In this document: positions 46,615 to 57,825 of the stretch, one piece after another
How positions within the stretch are numbered: the stretch's first letter is position 1
How the letters are laid out: each line of letters starts with the position of its first letter
Origin: Brachycybe producta
Taxonomy: Eukaryota; Arthropoda; Diplopoda; Playtdesmida; Andrognathidae
Length of the DNA stretch: 64,000 nucleotides
Reading direction: 5' to 3'
Assembly (NCBI GenBank): GCA_036925085.1
Contig: JAUPFP010000009.1
Span: forward strand, 4,450,233-4,514,232
Notes under the pieces: generated by a model
Told to the model about the DNA's origin: nothing
Seen by the model: only the letters and a program-made list of their open reading frames with translations
The model's database searches: none
Made by a program: the position numbers and the translations under genes

Positions 46615-47415
46615 CCACTTTAAGAGGCTACATAGCAAAATTACTTCGAAAAATCTCCGCAAAAAGCGCTAGCATCGTTTTTCTATTGAGCCCATAGACC
46701 CGATGTTAAAGAAGAAACGTTAATTTTTAAAATACACATAGTCACGGCGGCAATATGTTTATTTTTCATATTTATAATTGTCTAATATTAAGTTTTCAAA
46801 GTGCAATGTGCACCTTAAAATATGCTGATCGAGTGATAGAATGATAAAAAATTGGTAAGTGCCGTTCTATTTTTTAAAAAAACTATTTCAAAATCGCTAA
46901 TTTCTAACTCTTATGTTAAACTCCATTGAATACGCCCAAATAAGAAAAAAAGCATCCTTTAAAATGCTCGTAAAAATACCTAAAAAATAATTTTAAAAAA
47001 CCACAGAAAGACAACACATTTGCGACGTGGTGATTTTTTTTCTTCTTCTGGTTTTTAAAAATCATTTTTACGAGCATTTTAATGAATGTTTTTTCTTGCT
47101 TATGAGCACGTACTCAATGGTTGAGTTTAACATAAGAGTTAGAAATTCTTGAGTTTTAAAAAATAGAACCGCACTAACCAATTTTTTGTCATTCAATCAC
47201 TGGATCAGCATATATTTAAGGTGCACATTGCACTTTGAAAACTTAATATTGGACAACTTTAAATATAAAAAATAAACATATTGCTGCACGACTGCGTGTA
47301 TTTTAAAAATTAACATTTTTTCTTTAACATTGGGTCTATGGGCTCAATTGCAAAACGATGCTAGCGCTCTTTGCGGCGATTTTTCGAAGTAATTATGCAA
47401 TGTAGTCTCTTAAAT
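46615..47415. repeat. 800-bp foldback element
   Basis: Left words CACTTTAAGAGGCTACAT, AAGCGCTAGCATCGTTTT, GCCCATAGACCC and GTGCAATGTGCACCTTAAA face the complements GGTGCACATTGCAC, GGGTCTATGGGC, AAAACGATGCTAGCGCT and GTAGTCTCTTAAA. Centre near 47,010. Long open arms, no coding. Confidence 0.8.
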
Positions 47416-47514
47416 ATAGCAGAGGCGACATTTTTCTTACAAAAAAGCAAACAAATGATGATCTCGCAGACAGATTCTATTATTAGCATTCAGAACAAAG
47501 TATAAATAACCACA

Positions 47515-48365
47515 TCCGACTGATAAATTCATGAAAGTTTGATGCTAGTTTTCTTATTTCTAAAACACATTCAAATTTCTCTTCTTTTTTGCTGCTCAGT
47601 TCATAAAACCTATGCTTTCAGATAGGTTTTATGAACTGAGCAGATTAATTAAGAGGCTCTAGTGGTATTTTCATGTTGATATAATCGTTCAAAATAAGCT
47701 TTTTATTTTAAAAAATTAAAAAAATACGTTACACTTAAAGATGGGTACATTTTCAAACTAACATGAAAAAACTGGTTACTATGAAAGATCACTATAGGCT
47801 CGGATTTTTATGCAATATCAAGTTAAGCTTAAATGTTTCTCAATTTGTGGCTCAAGTGCCAATTATAAAGTAATTATCAGCATTAGAGCAACTGCAGTTA
47901 TGGTTTTTTTCTCTAATCAAAAAGACTGGTTAGAGGCCAGATGTCTGGTTACTATCTGTTGTCAAACTAGTGTTCTAGCCTCTAACCAAGGTTATTGATT
48001 TAAAAAAAACAATAATTGTTGCTTGATCTAAACGGGATTGTTAGTTCACAAGTGACACTTGAGCCACAGATTGAGAAACATATGCTTGATGTATTGCATA
48101 AAAATCCGAGCCTATAGTGATATCTTTCATACTAAGCTTTTTTATGTGAGTTTGAAAATTACCCAACTTTAATCAGAAGATATTTTTTTTTAATTTCTTA
48201 AAATAAAACGTTTATCTTGAAATATACCAACATGAAAATGCCCTTCAGTTATTGATCTACCTTATACCCTTCTAGTTTTTAAAACACATTCAAATTTTTA
48301 TTATTTCACTCCATCAAAACAGAATGATCAAGAGTTCGCGGGGTAGTTTACACTTTAAAACGGGT
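47515..48365. repeat. AAACTAGAAG foldback interrupted by other elements
   Basis: Outer arms at about 47,540-47,760 and 48,120-48,360 (TTTCTAAAACACATTC, CTTCTAGTTTTTAAAACACA). Within lies a 52-bp near-perfect hairpin (CTGCTCAGTTCATAAAACCT and its complement, 47,594-47,645) and a separate foldback at 47,790-48,121. Confidence 0.6.
47790..48121. mobile_element. Nested foldback starting ATCACTATAGGCTCGG
   Basis: Ends TCACTATAGGCTCGGATTTT and AAAATCCGAGCCTATAGTGA are exact complements, with TTTCTCAATTTGTGGCTCAA / GAGCCACAGATTGAGAAA further in. A related copy is at 55,093-55,412. It sits where the host arms should join, so it inserted into an existing foldback. Confidence 0.75.
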
Positions 48366-48660
48366 CAGGATAATAAAAGGATGAACCGATGAACGGATGA
48401 ACAGCATGGGTAATCCTAAAACCTGAAACAGAATACATATAGAAATGGATGAACACAAAAACCTTGGGGATGAACACTATTAACATGGGTGCAGAACACA
48501 CAAATCATGTTTTAAATCGAATTAATAATCGAATTTATAATTTAATTTATAAAAAAAAAATATAGTGTTCATCCAATTCTATAAGCATTCAGTTTCGGGT
48601 TTTAGACTTACCCCAAATGTTCATCCGTTCATCGGTTCATCCTATTAATCCATCCCCTTT
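48365..48660. repeat. GGATGAACA foldback, second copy
   Basis: GGATGAACCGATGAACGGAT and AAACCTGAAACAGAATACAT on the left; ATTCAGTTTCGGGTTTTAG and CATCCGTTCATCGGTTCATC on the right. Same family as 13,808-14,300. Confidence 0.7.
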
Positions 48661-49437
48661 AAAACTACCTTAAACTTTTTTTTTTTTGCTTCTTCATATC
48701 ATGAAGAAATTGGAGCAAATTTTGCAGGTTAAAAAATAAGAAATTCTCTGAAGAAAAAAAGTGATGAAATTGACTTGTAAATCCATCACGAGTTATGAAA
48801 AATTTCATCATCGGATCATTGTAGAGAGAAAACAATATTAAATATAATTATATGATTATGTATAACAAAGCAAAAAAAAAAATGTAGTCGAAACAGCATA
48901 AAATTTACCTTGTTATTGTTGTGTTGCACCATGGAACTCTTCTTTCCAAGTGATGGGTTGTACAAAGATGTAACACTTTTCTATGGAGTTTTTTTTTTTC
49001 TTCTTCTTCTCTTTCTGTACTTTGGCAATTTGAATGACGTCGATGAGAAGTATGAGGCTTATTGGACGATTGTTAGGTCAAAAGCTCTCTATATGACACA
49101 CACATTTCAGATAATGAAAAATGCTAACATATGTACATTTCTACATTTGTTTTGTTTTTTTTGGAAGGAAATAAAATTGTGTGGATGAGGTTTTAGATGT
49201 CAAAAAATAGGTTTTTTGTTGTTCTCTTTTATTTATTTAGAAAAAAAAAATATATTTCTAAAGTTGTTTAATTTGTTTATCGGATAAAGGGAGGGGGGGG
49301 GGGCGGGTAATCTTTATTTAGAATAAGGTCATGGCCCTTTTATTTTTTTTTTATTATCTTAAAATGTAGTTTATATTTATCTTGAACTGTGTGGGATTCA
49401 TTTTTGAGACACTTTCAACTTTGTAAGCTTTCAAGAA

Positions 49438-49965
49438 AGATACGTCAGGAAACTTGCAAGATATTCGGTAAACTTACAAGATACTCGGTAAACTTGCAAG
49501 ATACTCGGTAAACTTGCAAGATACTCGGTAAACTTGCAAGATACTCGGTAAACTTGCAAGATACTCGGTAAACTTGCAAGATACTCGGTAAACTTGCAAG
49601 ATACTAGGTAAACTTGCAAGATACTAGGTAAACTTGCAAGATACCCAGCAAACTTGTAAGATGCCCGGCATGCTTGCAAGATACCCGGCATGCTTGCAAG
49701 ATACCCGGTAAACTTGTAAGATGCCCGGCATGCTTGCAAGATACCCGGCATGCTTGCAAGATACCCGGTAAACTTGTAAGATGCCCGGCATGCTTGCAAG
49801 ATACCCGGCATGCTTGCAAGATACCCGGTAAACTTGTAAGATGCCCGGCATGCTTGCAAGATACCCGGCATGCTTGCAAGATACCCGGCAAGCTTGCAAG
49901 ATACCCGGCAAGCCTGCAAGATACCCAGCAAACTTGTAAGATACTCAGCAATTTTGCAAGATTTC
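49438..49965. repeat. 20-bp minisatellite with 60-bp higher-order unit
   Basis: Unit CTCGGTAAACTTGCAAGATA. The left half is nearly homogeneous. From about 49,660 a three-unit (60-bp) super-unit, containing CCCGGTAAACTTGTAAGATG and two CCCGGCATGCTTGCAAGATA, is repeated four times. Decayed units continue to about 50,200. Several frames on both strands are open because the unit lacks stops; not a gene. Confidence 0.92.
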
Positions 49966-50224
49966 CAATAAACTTTAAATGCACTTGATGAGATTTCAAG
50001 CTGCTTCCCACAATTTCAAGATATTTGGTGAATTTTTAAGATTTTGAGTCAACATAAAAGATGCTCAGTAATTTTGCAAAATGCTCAATAAACTTGACGA
50101 GCTTTCTTCAGTAAATTTGCGGAACACTCAACAACCTGTTAATGATATTCAGTAAACATTCCAGAAACTCAAGCAATTTTTCAAGATTGTCAGTAAGCCT
50201 GTAAGATGCACAATGAAGTTAAAC

Positions 50225-50330
50225 TTAAGAGGGCTCCACATAAAAATTACTTGTGTAAATGTAAAATAGATGGCGCCTGCAACCTCCATAAGTGGCTAAC
50301 TACACTCGTCGCCAATTAGTTGAAATAGAA
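50225..50330. repeat. Dispersed repeat GGGCTCCA...GAAATAGAATGCAG
   Basis: Shares AGATGGCGCCTGCAACCTCCATAAGTGG-like wording (20 bases: GATGGCGCCTGCAACCTCCA) and CCAATTAGTTGAAATAGAATG with 31,530-31,612 and 59,335-59,420. Family unknown. Confidence 0.55.
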
Positions 50331-51129
50331 TGCAGCCTCCTTTTAGCTCTAAAACGCTTCCAAAATAACCTTAATTATCAGCACGTGACAAAAAGAGAAC
50401 ACAATATAAGTGAAGAGAGAGCACGTGTAGAAATAGCGATGACGCAATTAAAAGTTTGCCACGTGCAAAAAAAAAGGAAGAAGGTGAGTCAAGAGTTGAA
50501 GAAGTGTCCTCAGTACATTTCTATGGGAGGAGGGCTAGTGGCGCCATCAAACGATACACGCACAAACTAACTTGCATAACTTCCATAAACTTTCATGAAA
50601 TAAGAGTAACGTTTCAGATCTATCAGGTCACATTGGTCATTAAATTATACGATATTTTAAAGACAAATAAATGTGCGAGAGCTATTCAGTTAGCTCTCTA
50701 GCACGTTATATTCTCGTGAACGATTATAATCAGTAACAATCACAAATTAGAAAAATTTGGAAACTTGATACCATCAGTTGCAAAAAAAAAAATGCTATCA
50801 CTGGTTGCATTGAAATAGGCTTTTGATTTTCTTTAAATAGAACCATTTTTTAAAAAAAAACTTAATCTCAGTAACATAGCTACAGTCCAGAACATTCAAA
50901 TGAGTAAGGCCGCGATTGCATTTATATTTTTTTTTAAAAATATATTTGCATGTTTAGATTTTAAGGTCTCTCTGCCATAGGCCAACCGGCTACTTCCAAA
51001 GTATTTTTTTGTAATTGTAACAGGCGTTTTATAACTCAAATAAGAATGACGTATGGTATTGAAATGAATTGATATGTAGGAGTTTTCGAATGTACCCTTT
51101 TTATGGTTATTTTAAAGGTGGATTTACAC

Positions 51130-51640
51130 CGAAGAAATAACATGAAACATTGTTAGTAAGAGCTGAGTGTTAATAACAAATATGTTAATTAACAATTTTT
51201 TGACTTTTTTTTTTTGGTAAATGTTGATAACAAAATGCTAATAACAATGGTTTTAACAAAAAAAATGTTGATAGCATGTCGGCAGAAGAACGTTAACAAT
51301 AGAATTAACTTGCTAGTAACATTTTGTTATCAACATCCATTTGATCAGGAGTCGGACAACCGCCGTGTCCAGAGCGGTCGCAAAAATTATGCTATTAACA
51401 AAGTTAGCAAACAATATTATCGACATGTTAATGGAAAAAAAAAATAATGTAACAAATGCTGTGAAAGCAAATGTTATTGACAAAAGTTAATAGAAAAATG
51501 TTACTAAAATTTCTAGAGACTTTAAACAATGTTAATAACAAATATTGATACTGGTAACAAAAGTTAATAACATTTTTATAGGCTCATTTTTTAATAATTG
51601 TTTAAAAAAAAACATTATTAATAACACGTGTTTTCGGCAA
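51130..51640. repeat. Degenerate GTTAATAACAAA-rich repeat
   Basis: TGTTAATAACAAA, ATGTTGATAACAAAATG and AACATTGTTATT-like words recur irregularly on both strands. No stable period can be read. No coding. Confidence 0.4.
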
Positions 51641-52045
51641 AGTTGCCTCTGGTATAAAATGGCCTTTAGACGACTTTTTGGTTATTTTTTTTAAAAACAA
51701 CGATGAAAAAAGTTAACTCTGCAAGAAAACATTGAAACCCTGAATTTGAACAAAAAAAAAAGCACAACAGGAAATTATTTTATTGTTTTGACGGAACTTT
51801 TATTGTTGCTTAGCATAAAAATATGACTTCATGTTTTAGTATGTGGGAAGGTTTTCTACAAAAAAAAACTTACCAGTTTCCTCTTTTTAAAATTATAATA
51901 GTTGCTAGGAGGTTTTAGTTTTGCTCTCCCTCCCATTTTCAAGAGACAGTATACCTTGATTTCAAGAAGGAAAACTTAACACTTCAACTTCAACTTGAAT
52001 CCTCTCTGAGCAAAGACTTCCTCAAAGAAGAGCCCTGATGAAAAG

Positions 52046-52253
52046 ACAGGCAATTAGAAATCGGGACAAAGACAGAAGTTGGCTTCCCCCTTTTTATGAC
52101 GACCGGCAACTTCTAATTGGTTGGTTATGCAATCTGACGTCACATGCTCCGCCCTTTTCAACGTCGAACCACACAACAAACCAATTAGAAGTTGCCGGTC
52201 GTCATAAAAAAGGCGGAGCCAACTTCTGTTTGTCCCGATTTCTAATTGCCTGT
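52046..52253. mobile_element. ACAGGCA foldback MITE, TTAGAAATC arm type
   Basis: Ends ACAGGCAATTAGAAATCGGG / CCCGATTTCTAATTGCCTGT. Flanks GATGAAAAG and GATGAAAAC match at 8 of 9. CRE (TGACGTCA) at the centre-left, in the opposite orientation to the copy at 37.3 kb. Confidence 0.9.
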
Positions 52254-52473
52254 GATGAAAACAGACTCTTAAAACAGATTTTGCAAAACAGGGCTTTCTA
52301 TAAATTATAATCCTGTTTTGAGGCTTGAAGTAGAAGGTCAAGTGCCATGTTTTTTCCCCGTCTGTGAGTTTTTGTCTTATTGTTTCAAGCGAAAAGAAAC
52401 GGTAATGCTCTCGTTACGATCATGCAGTAAATTGACGTCAAGGTGACGTCAACGCCATGAACCACAATACAAT

Positions 52474-52672
52474 ACAGGCATGTAAAGACAGGGAGATACA
52501 TACAGTCGTTTGCCCTGACCTTTTATGAGCGTCAGACCAAATATCAACCAATTGGAAATTGAAAAGGGTGGGGCATGTGACGTCAGACCAAATAACAAAC
52601 CAATTAGAAGTTGCCAGTCTTTATAAAAGGGGCGGGGCAAATGACTGTATTTTACTGTCTTTACTTGCCTGT
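52474..52672. mobile_element. ACAGGCA foldback MITE, TGTAAAGACAG arm type
   Basis: Left arm ACAGGCATGTAAAGACAGGG, right arm complement ACTGTCTTTACTTGCCTGT. Core CCTTTTATGAGCGTCAGACC, two CCAATT boxes and GTGACGTCAGACC. Flanks CAATACAAT and CAATGTAAT match at 7 of 9. Confidence 0.88.
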
Positions 52673-53251
52673 CAATGTAATGTTCTACGTCATGGTGGTG
52701 ATATCGTTTTGACGTCATTTTTCTGTAATGCTGTATGCAGCAGTGCATTAGCTGCATGATCGTAACAAGAACATAAAAAGGAAACGTTAAGGAAAAAGGT
52801 GACGTCATAAGGGGGGGGGGGGGTGGGTTCATTGTTGTGAGAGATAATGACAAGACTATTTCTAACTGCAGTCATTTGATGTCCTTTTGACATCAAATCG
52901 CTTAATTTTTATTTATTCAGGATATGGCTCTGGTCAAGTATGGCTTGTAACCTATGGATTAGTGATGTCAGAATGACGTCAAGTGGCCTTCAAGAATTAG
53001 TTGAAAATGACCTTGTCATTATCTAAATCACAACTCCATTTCCTTAACTTTTGCTTGTAACTTTGACCATACATAGTTGACCAAAGCATTATTGATAAGA
53101 ATTAGTGATGGCTAATGACCTTGATTGAATAAACATACAACGACCTTATTAGAATCAGTTCTACAGATTATAAAAATCACCATAATAATATATATTCCTT
53201 GTTCTAAGAACTTTCTCGGCCTGGTACCACAATCATTACTATAACAAGTGC

Positions 53252-53457
53252 ACAGGCATTTAGAAATCGGGACGAACTTCAGTTGGCTCCGCCCTTTTTT
53301 ATGACGACCGGCAACTTCTAATTGGTTTGTTGTGTGGTTCGACGTTGAAAAGGGCGGAGCATGTGACGTCAGACTACATAACCAACCAGTTAGAAGTTGC
53401 GTTCGTCATAAAAAGGCCGGAGCCAACTGAAGTTCGTCCCGTTTTCTAAATGCCTGT
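53252..53457. mobile_element. ACAGGCA foldback MITE, TTAGAAATC arm type
   Basis: Ends ACAGGCATTTAGAAATCGGG / CCCGTTTTCTAAATGCCTGT. The arms carry a shared private change relative to other copies: GAACTTCAGTTGGCTCC on the left is matched by GGAGCCAACTGAAGTTC on the right. No clear flanking duplication. Confidence 0.87.
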
Positions 53458-53639
53458 CACAGGCTGCTACTCACTGACCGACTTTCTGACGAATGTGGAC
53501 GCAAAACTTTGTTTGGTAACAGTTTGCGAACAATGTTTACAAAGTTTCCTATTCTGGACTATAGGCTTGAGATGGAGTTTCACCACCTCTAGAGGTGGCA
53601 ACGGGTAAAACCGAACCCGTTTGTACTCGATTCGAGAAC

Positions 53640-54390
53640 CTTTTAGGATTCGGAATCGAGAAAATTTAGGATTCGGATTCGAGAAAATTTAGGATTCGGA
53701 TTCGAGAAAATTTAGGATTCGGATTCGAGAAAATTTAGGATTCCGATTCGAGAAAATTTAGGATTCGGATTCGAGAAAATTTAGAATTCGGATTCGAGAA
53801 AATTTAGGATTCGAATTCGAGAAAATTTAGGATTCGGATTCGAGAAAATTTAGAATTCGGATTCGAGAAAATTTAGGATTCGGATTCGAGAAAATTTAGG
53901 ATTCGGATTCGAGAAAATTTAGGATTCGGATTCGAGAAAATTTAGGATTCGGATTCGAGAAAATTTAGGATTCCGATTCGAGAAAATTTAGGATTCGGAT
54001 TCGAGAAAATTTAGAATTCGGATTCGAGAAAATTTAGGATTCGGATTCGAGAAAATTTAGGATTCGGATTCGAGAAAATTTAGGATTCGGATTCGAGAAA
54101 ATTTAGGATTCGGATTCGAGAAAATTTAGGATTCGGATTCGAGAAAATTTAGGATTCCGATTCGAGAAAATTTAGGATTCGGATTCGAGAAAATTTAGGA
54201 TTCGAATTCGAGAAAATTTAGGATTCGGATTCGAGAAAATTTAGGATTCGGATTCGAGAAAATTTAGGATTCGGATTCGAGAAAATTTAGGATTCGAATT
54301 CGAGAAAATTTAGGATTCGGATTCGAGAAAATTTAGGATTCGGATTCGAGAAAATTTAGGATTCGGATTCGAGAAAATTTAGGATTCGTC
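53640..54390. repeat. 23-bp minisatellite, about 32 units
   Basis: Unit GGATTCGAGAAAATTTAGGATTC without its shared end bases (TTCGAGAAAATTTAGGATTC plus GGA). Variants (GGATTCCG, GAATTCG) are interspersed. The array opens after CCGAACCCGTTTGTACTCGA and closes at a C run (54,390-54,400). Confidence 0.93.
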
Positions 54391-54852
54391 CCCCCCCCCC
54401 CTCTACTCATAACTTTTTACCTCTTTTTACTTTTACTTCTTTCTTGTTTACTTTATATTTAACTGGAGCATAATTTTTTTGTTTGAGTATTTGCTTAAAG
54501 ATAGAGACGACGTGATACACTTGAGGGTTTATTCATTTAAATGGGGAGAGAAAAAAAAAACAAGATAAACCTTCCAAGTGTAGCCTATAATTATTTGTAA
54601 TTTGTAATGATAAATTGAGAGACAAGAAACAACTGTATCATCTCTCTGACAGGTAAATTTGCTTTAAAAACAGTTTAATAGACATTGTTTCAGTAAGTGG
54701 TTCTAAACGTTTTTAATAAACAATTGTGACAATTAATTCAAAGTTTTGTTAGAAAGTAGAATACTAGATGAATAGGCCTATATGCTAAAATAATTTTTCA
54801 TGATGTAATCTTTTAAAATAAACTTTTTATGGCAAGTTGAATGCAAAAAAAT

Positions 54853-55057
54853 ACAGACAATTAGAAATCGGGACAAACAGAAGTTGACTCCGCCCTTTTT
54901 ATGACGACCGGCAACTTCTAATTGGTTGGTTATGTAGTCTGACGTCACATGCTCCACCTTTTTCAACGTCGAACCACACAACAAATCAATTAGAAGTTGC
55001 CGGTCGTCATAAAAAGGGCGGAGAAAACTTCTGTTTGTCCCGATTTCTAATTGTCTA
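54853..55057. mobile_element. ACAGACA variant of the foldback MITE
   Basis: Ends ACAGACAATTAGAAATCGGG / CCCGATTTCTAATTGTCTAT. The G-to-A change in the terminal ACAGGCA is matched by the complementary change at the other end. Core and CRE as in the other copies. Confidence 0.85.
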
Positions 55058-55092
55058 TAAAAAAAACTGCCGTAAAATGTTTATTTATAAAT

Positions 55093-55412
55093 AAGAGTTC
55101 GGATGTTTATGCAAAATATCAAGCGAATGTTTCTTAATTTGTGTGACCCAAGTGCCAAATTGTGAAGTAACAATCCAATTTAGATTAACCAACAGTTATG
55201 ATTTCTTTCAATCAAAAATACTGGTTAGAGGCTATAAGTCTAGTTGACAACTGATACTAACCAGACTTCTAGCCTCTCACCAGCTTTTCCGATTAGAAGA
55301 AGCATAATTTATTACAGTTGATCTAATGATGTTGATATTATATACTTCACAACTGTCTCTTGGGCCACAAATTGAAAAAAACTTGGTATTGCATAAAAAT
55401 CCGAGCCCTATT
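55093..55412. mobile_element. Foldback related to the ATCACTATAGGCTCGG element
   Basis: GAGTTCGGATGTTTATGCAA and TTGCATAAAAATCCGAGCCC form the arms, with AATTTGTGTGACCCAAGTGC / GGGCCACAAATTG inside. It is inserted in an AAACTAGAAG-type remnant (about 54,745-55,500). Confidence 0.65.
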
Positions 55413-55537
55413 TATAAAGATATCATCATGAAACATATCCTTATTAGCATATGGCCTATTCATCTAATATACAAGTTTCTAAGAAATGTATTACATTTTA
55501 AAACATCAGAAAACTTAAAATCTGTTGTTTAGACTTA

Positions 55538-55842
55538 TACCTAGTACACATCTGATAATTTAAATGCATTTAAATAATAAACGTGTTCTACAGAGCCCTG
55601 TGAAGGACAAGTAAACAATATGTCGAATTCAACTTATTCAGTTAATTAATCTCAAAATATTGAGTTAATACTTAAATATAATTTATATAAACTATTGATA
55701 AAATATTGATTTAGTAATTTCAATTTTAAAATATTAATAATAAAGTCAATTTTTATTTGGTTTATGTCCTTAACTGGATTCCGTATAATTCACCTAAACA
55801 CATTTTAATTTGAATTCATTTAACTCATGTGTCTACAAGGTA
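55538..55842 (+). mobile_element. TWA-type (Harbinger-like) MITE
   Basis: 305 bp, ends TACCTAGTACACATCTGATA and CATGTGTCTACAAGGTA, flanked by TTA on both sides (55,535-55,537; 55,843-55,845). With the 41.5-kb copy it defines the family's full length. Confidence 0.88.
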
Positions 55843-56154
55843 TTAGACACACCTCAGGTTTATTTCAGTAGAATGAGTTTGTTTTCTACTATTTTAGTTG
55901 TGTTTTGGAGTCCACAATACAACAACAACAACAAAAATGAATCGACAGGATATGAAATTTTATTGTTAAATATTAACAATATGTTTACTTATTATTTTGA
56001 GTGACAAATAACTTATGGTATTTCCTGGGCCATTCACATCAAACCAGATCCAATAAGAATATATTATATTGAATCTGATTAAAATGCAATAATAGACTTG
56101 TTTTGAATTTCTGATAAATATGAAAATTCATCTAACAGTAAAATACAAGTGGCA

Positions 56155-56610
56155 ATTAGTAGAACCGAACCGTTTCTACTCGGTACGGAACCGGTTTAAT
56201 CGGTTTGCAGGTTCGCGATTTTTTTTTGGAAACTATTTCTGATCAGTTAGTGGATCTTGACGAACTGGTTCCCAATATGCATTAGCAGATTTGCGCAACA
56301 AATTTCTGTGCAGATGCGCAATGTTGTGCAGTACATTAGTCTAATGCGCTACACAAACTGGCTAATGCGTTTGAACCGGTTCGTCAAAATAGACGATCTG
56401 ATCAGAACAGGTTCGAACCGGTTCTCAATATTTATTAGCAGATTTGCGCTGCACATTAGTTAGAAGTGGCGCAAGGTAGAACCGAACCGAACTGAATCTA
56501 CTCGGTTCGGAACCAGTTCTTATTAGTTCGAACTACACTGGCGAATAGGTTCTAACAGTTCCAGTAATTGGCGAAAAGGTTCTACCGGTTCCGAACTATT
56601 CACATAGCTA
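56155..56610. repeat. GAACCGGTTC-rich repeat
   Basis: Many AGAACCGAACCG, GGTTCGGAACC and GAACCGGTTC words on both strands, with duplicated blocks (GATTTGCGC at about 56,288 and 56,440). Wording recalls the start of the 23-bp array (AAAACCGAACCCG). No coding features. Confidence 0.5.
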
Positions 56611-56849
56611 ACAGTAAATTCGTGTAAAGCCAGGGTCCCACATGCGTAAAACGTCAACAGAAATCAGAAAGTAAAACGTTTTTTCGACTAACTTTCCTTT
56701 TTTAAATGTCTAATTTTCTAACAAACTCTTGAGTTTTTTTTTCTTCTTGTTTTTGAAATATGAAATAACGTAACTTTTTATATCTAAATTAAGGTGTGTG
56801 ACCGTTAGGTTTTTTTTTTAGTTATAAATCGTGCTTCAAGTGCGGCGTT

Positions 56850-57305
56850 ACCATTGCTTTCACGTGGCCACGCTCATTGAGTTGTACAGTGAAAAAAACA
56901 GTTAGTCTGAGTGAATTTACCGGTACAAGTATGTACAGTAGGTTTTTAAAAGCATTTATTAAACAAAACTCATTGTCTTTTCGAAATTTGATGAATAAAT
57001 GAAGCACGTAATTCCGTTTTTATGACGATCTGGTTGGTAATAGTCGTATTATGACAGTTTTAAAACGCCGATTTTTTGCTTTTGCTGTTATCGACGTTTT
57101 AAAACTGTCATAAAACGATTATTTCCAAACAGATCGTCGGAAAAAAAGGATTCACTGGCTTCATTTATTCATCAAGTTTCGAAAAGTCAATGAATTTTGT
57201 TTAAAAAATGTTTTTAAAAACCTACATACTTGTACCGGTAAATTCGCTTCTTGAACGTAGCCACGTCCATAGAGATCTAAGGGAGTGGCCACGTGAACCC
57301 ACGTA
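56850..57305. repeat. Foldback element, arms about 190 bp
   Basis: Left arm TTTCACGTGGCCACG, GAATTTACCGGTACAAGTAT, ATGAATAAATGAAGC and TTATGACAGTTTTAAAACG; right arm gives the complements, ending GTGGCCACGTGAACCC. Centre near 57,075. Confidence 0.75.
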
Positions 57306-57667
57306 ACTCCACCTAGTGGTATCATTAGTAATTATAATAAAAATCTATTGATCACATCTTAATTCTGCAATTGTGTACAAGTTATTTTTAAAATTATTGT
57401 TTTTTACGAGCTAGCGTACATAATAATAACAGATCTTGAATCTTATCATCAAATTATTAATACAATTTTACTGTATTAGTCTTTGGTAGATTTGTAATCA
57501 GCTGTAATTTTTCAGCTGATTCTCAGTTGATATGGTAAAACTTGAGATTACAGAAAGTGCCCGAAAATTTCGGACAAGCACTCTCGAAATTGGAATAGAA
57601 AATTAGTCTGTTTAGCTTAACTATGGCCGTAATCTGCATGTAATCATATCATCAAGTGAGCTTTTTT

Positions 57668-57673
57668 TTATTA
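57668..57673 (-). terminator. Candidate poly(A) signal of SLC16 gene 2
   Basis: AATAAA on the minus strand, about 155 nt beyond the stop codon at 57,826-57,828. Confidence 0.4.
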
Positions 57674-57825
57674 ATATTTAAAAAAAAATACATAGTTCTG
57701 ATATGACCTGATGAAGGCCCTCTCCTACTAACAAACTCATTGAGAAATACATCATCGTGTAACGCGATGATGAACCATTGCAAATATACATAATGTATAT
57801 ATATACGAAAGTTCTACGTTCGAGA

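Larger units (their letters stand above)
39290..57825. other. 18.5-kb gene-free, repeat-rich region between SLC16 paralogues
   Basis: No exon with family similarity or consistent splice sites was found on either strand. Listed separately are the recognisable elements. What remains (for example 39,300-40,200; 41,800-42,300; 44,000-44,300; 48,670-49,430; 50,330-51,110; 51,650-52,020; 57,310-57,825) is unique-looking AT-rich sequence in which I see nothing definite. Confidence 0.6.

Noticed and set aside
48910..49188. 92-codon frame with a hydrophobic stretch
   Set aside because: The Leu/Phe run comes from a TTCTTCTT tract. No family, no splice context.
49431..50011. Open frames with repeated GILQACRVSCK text
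   Set aside because: Product of the 20-bp minisatellite, open in several frames on both strands.
52038..52341. Frames with NQLEVAGRHKKGGANFCLSRF text found at several loci
   Set aside because: They are translations of the ACAGGCA foldback core (also at 37.4 and 54.9 kb), readable on both strands because the element is palindromic. Not proteins.
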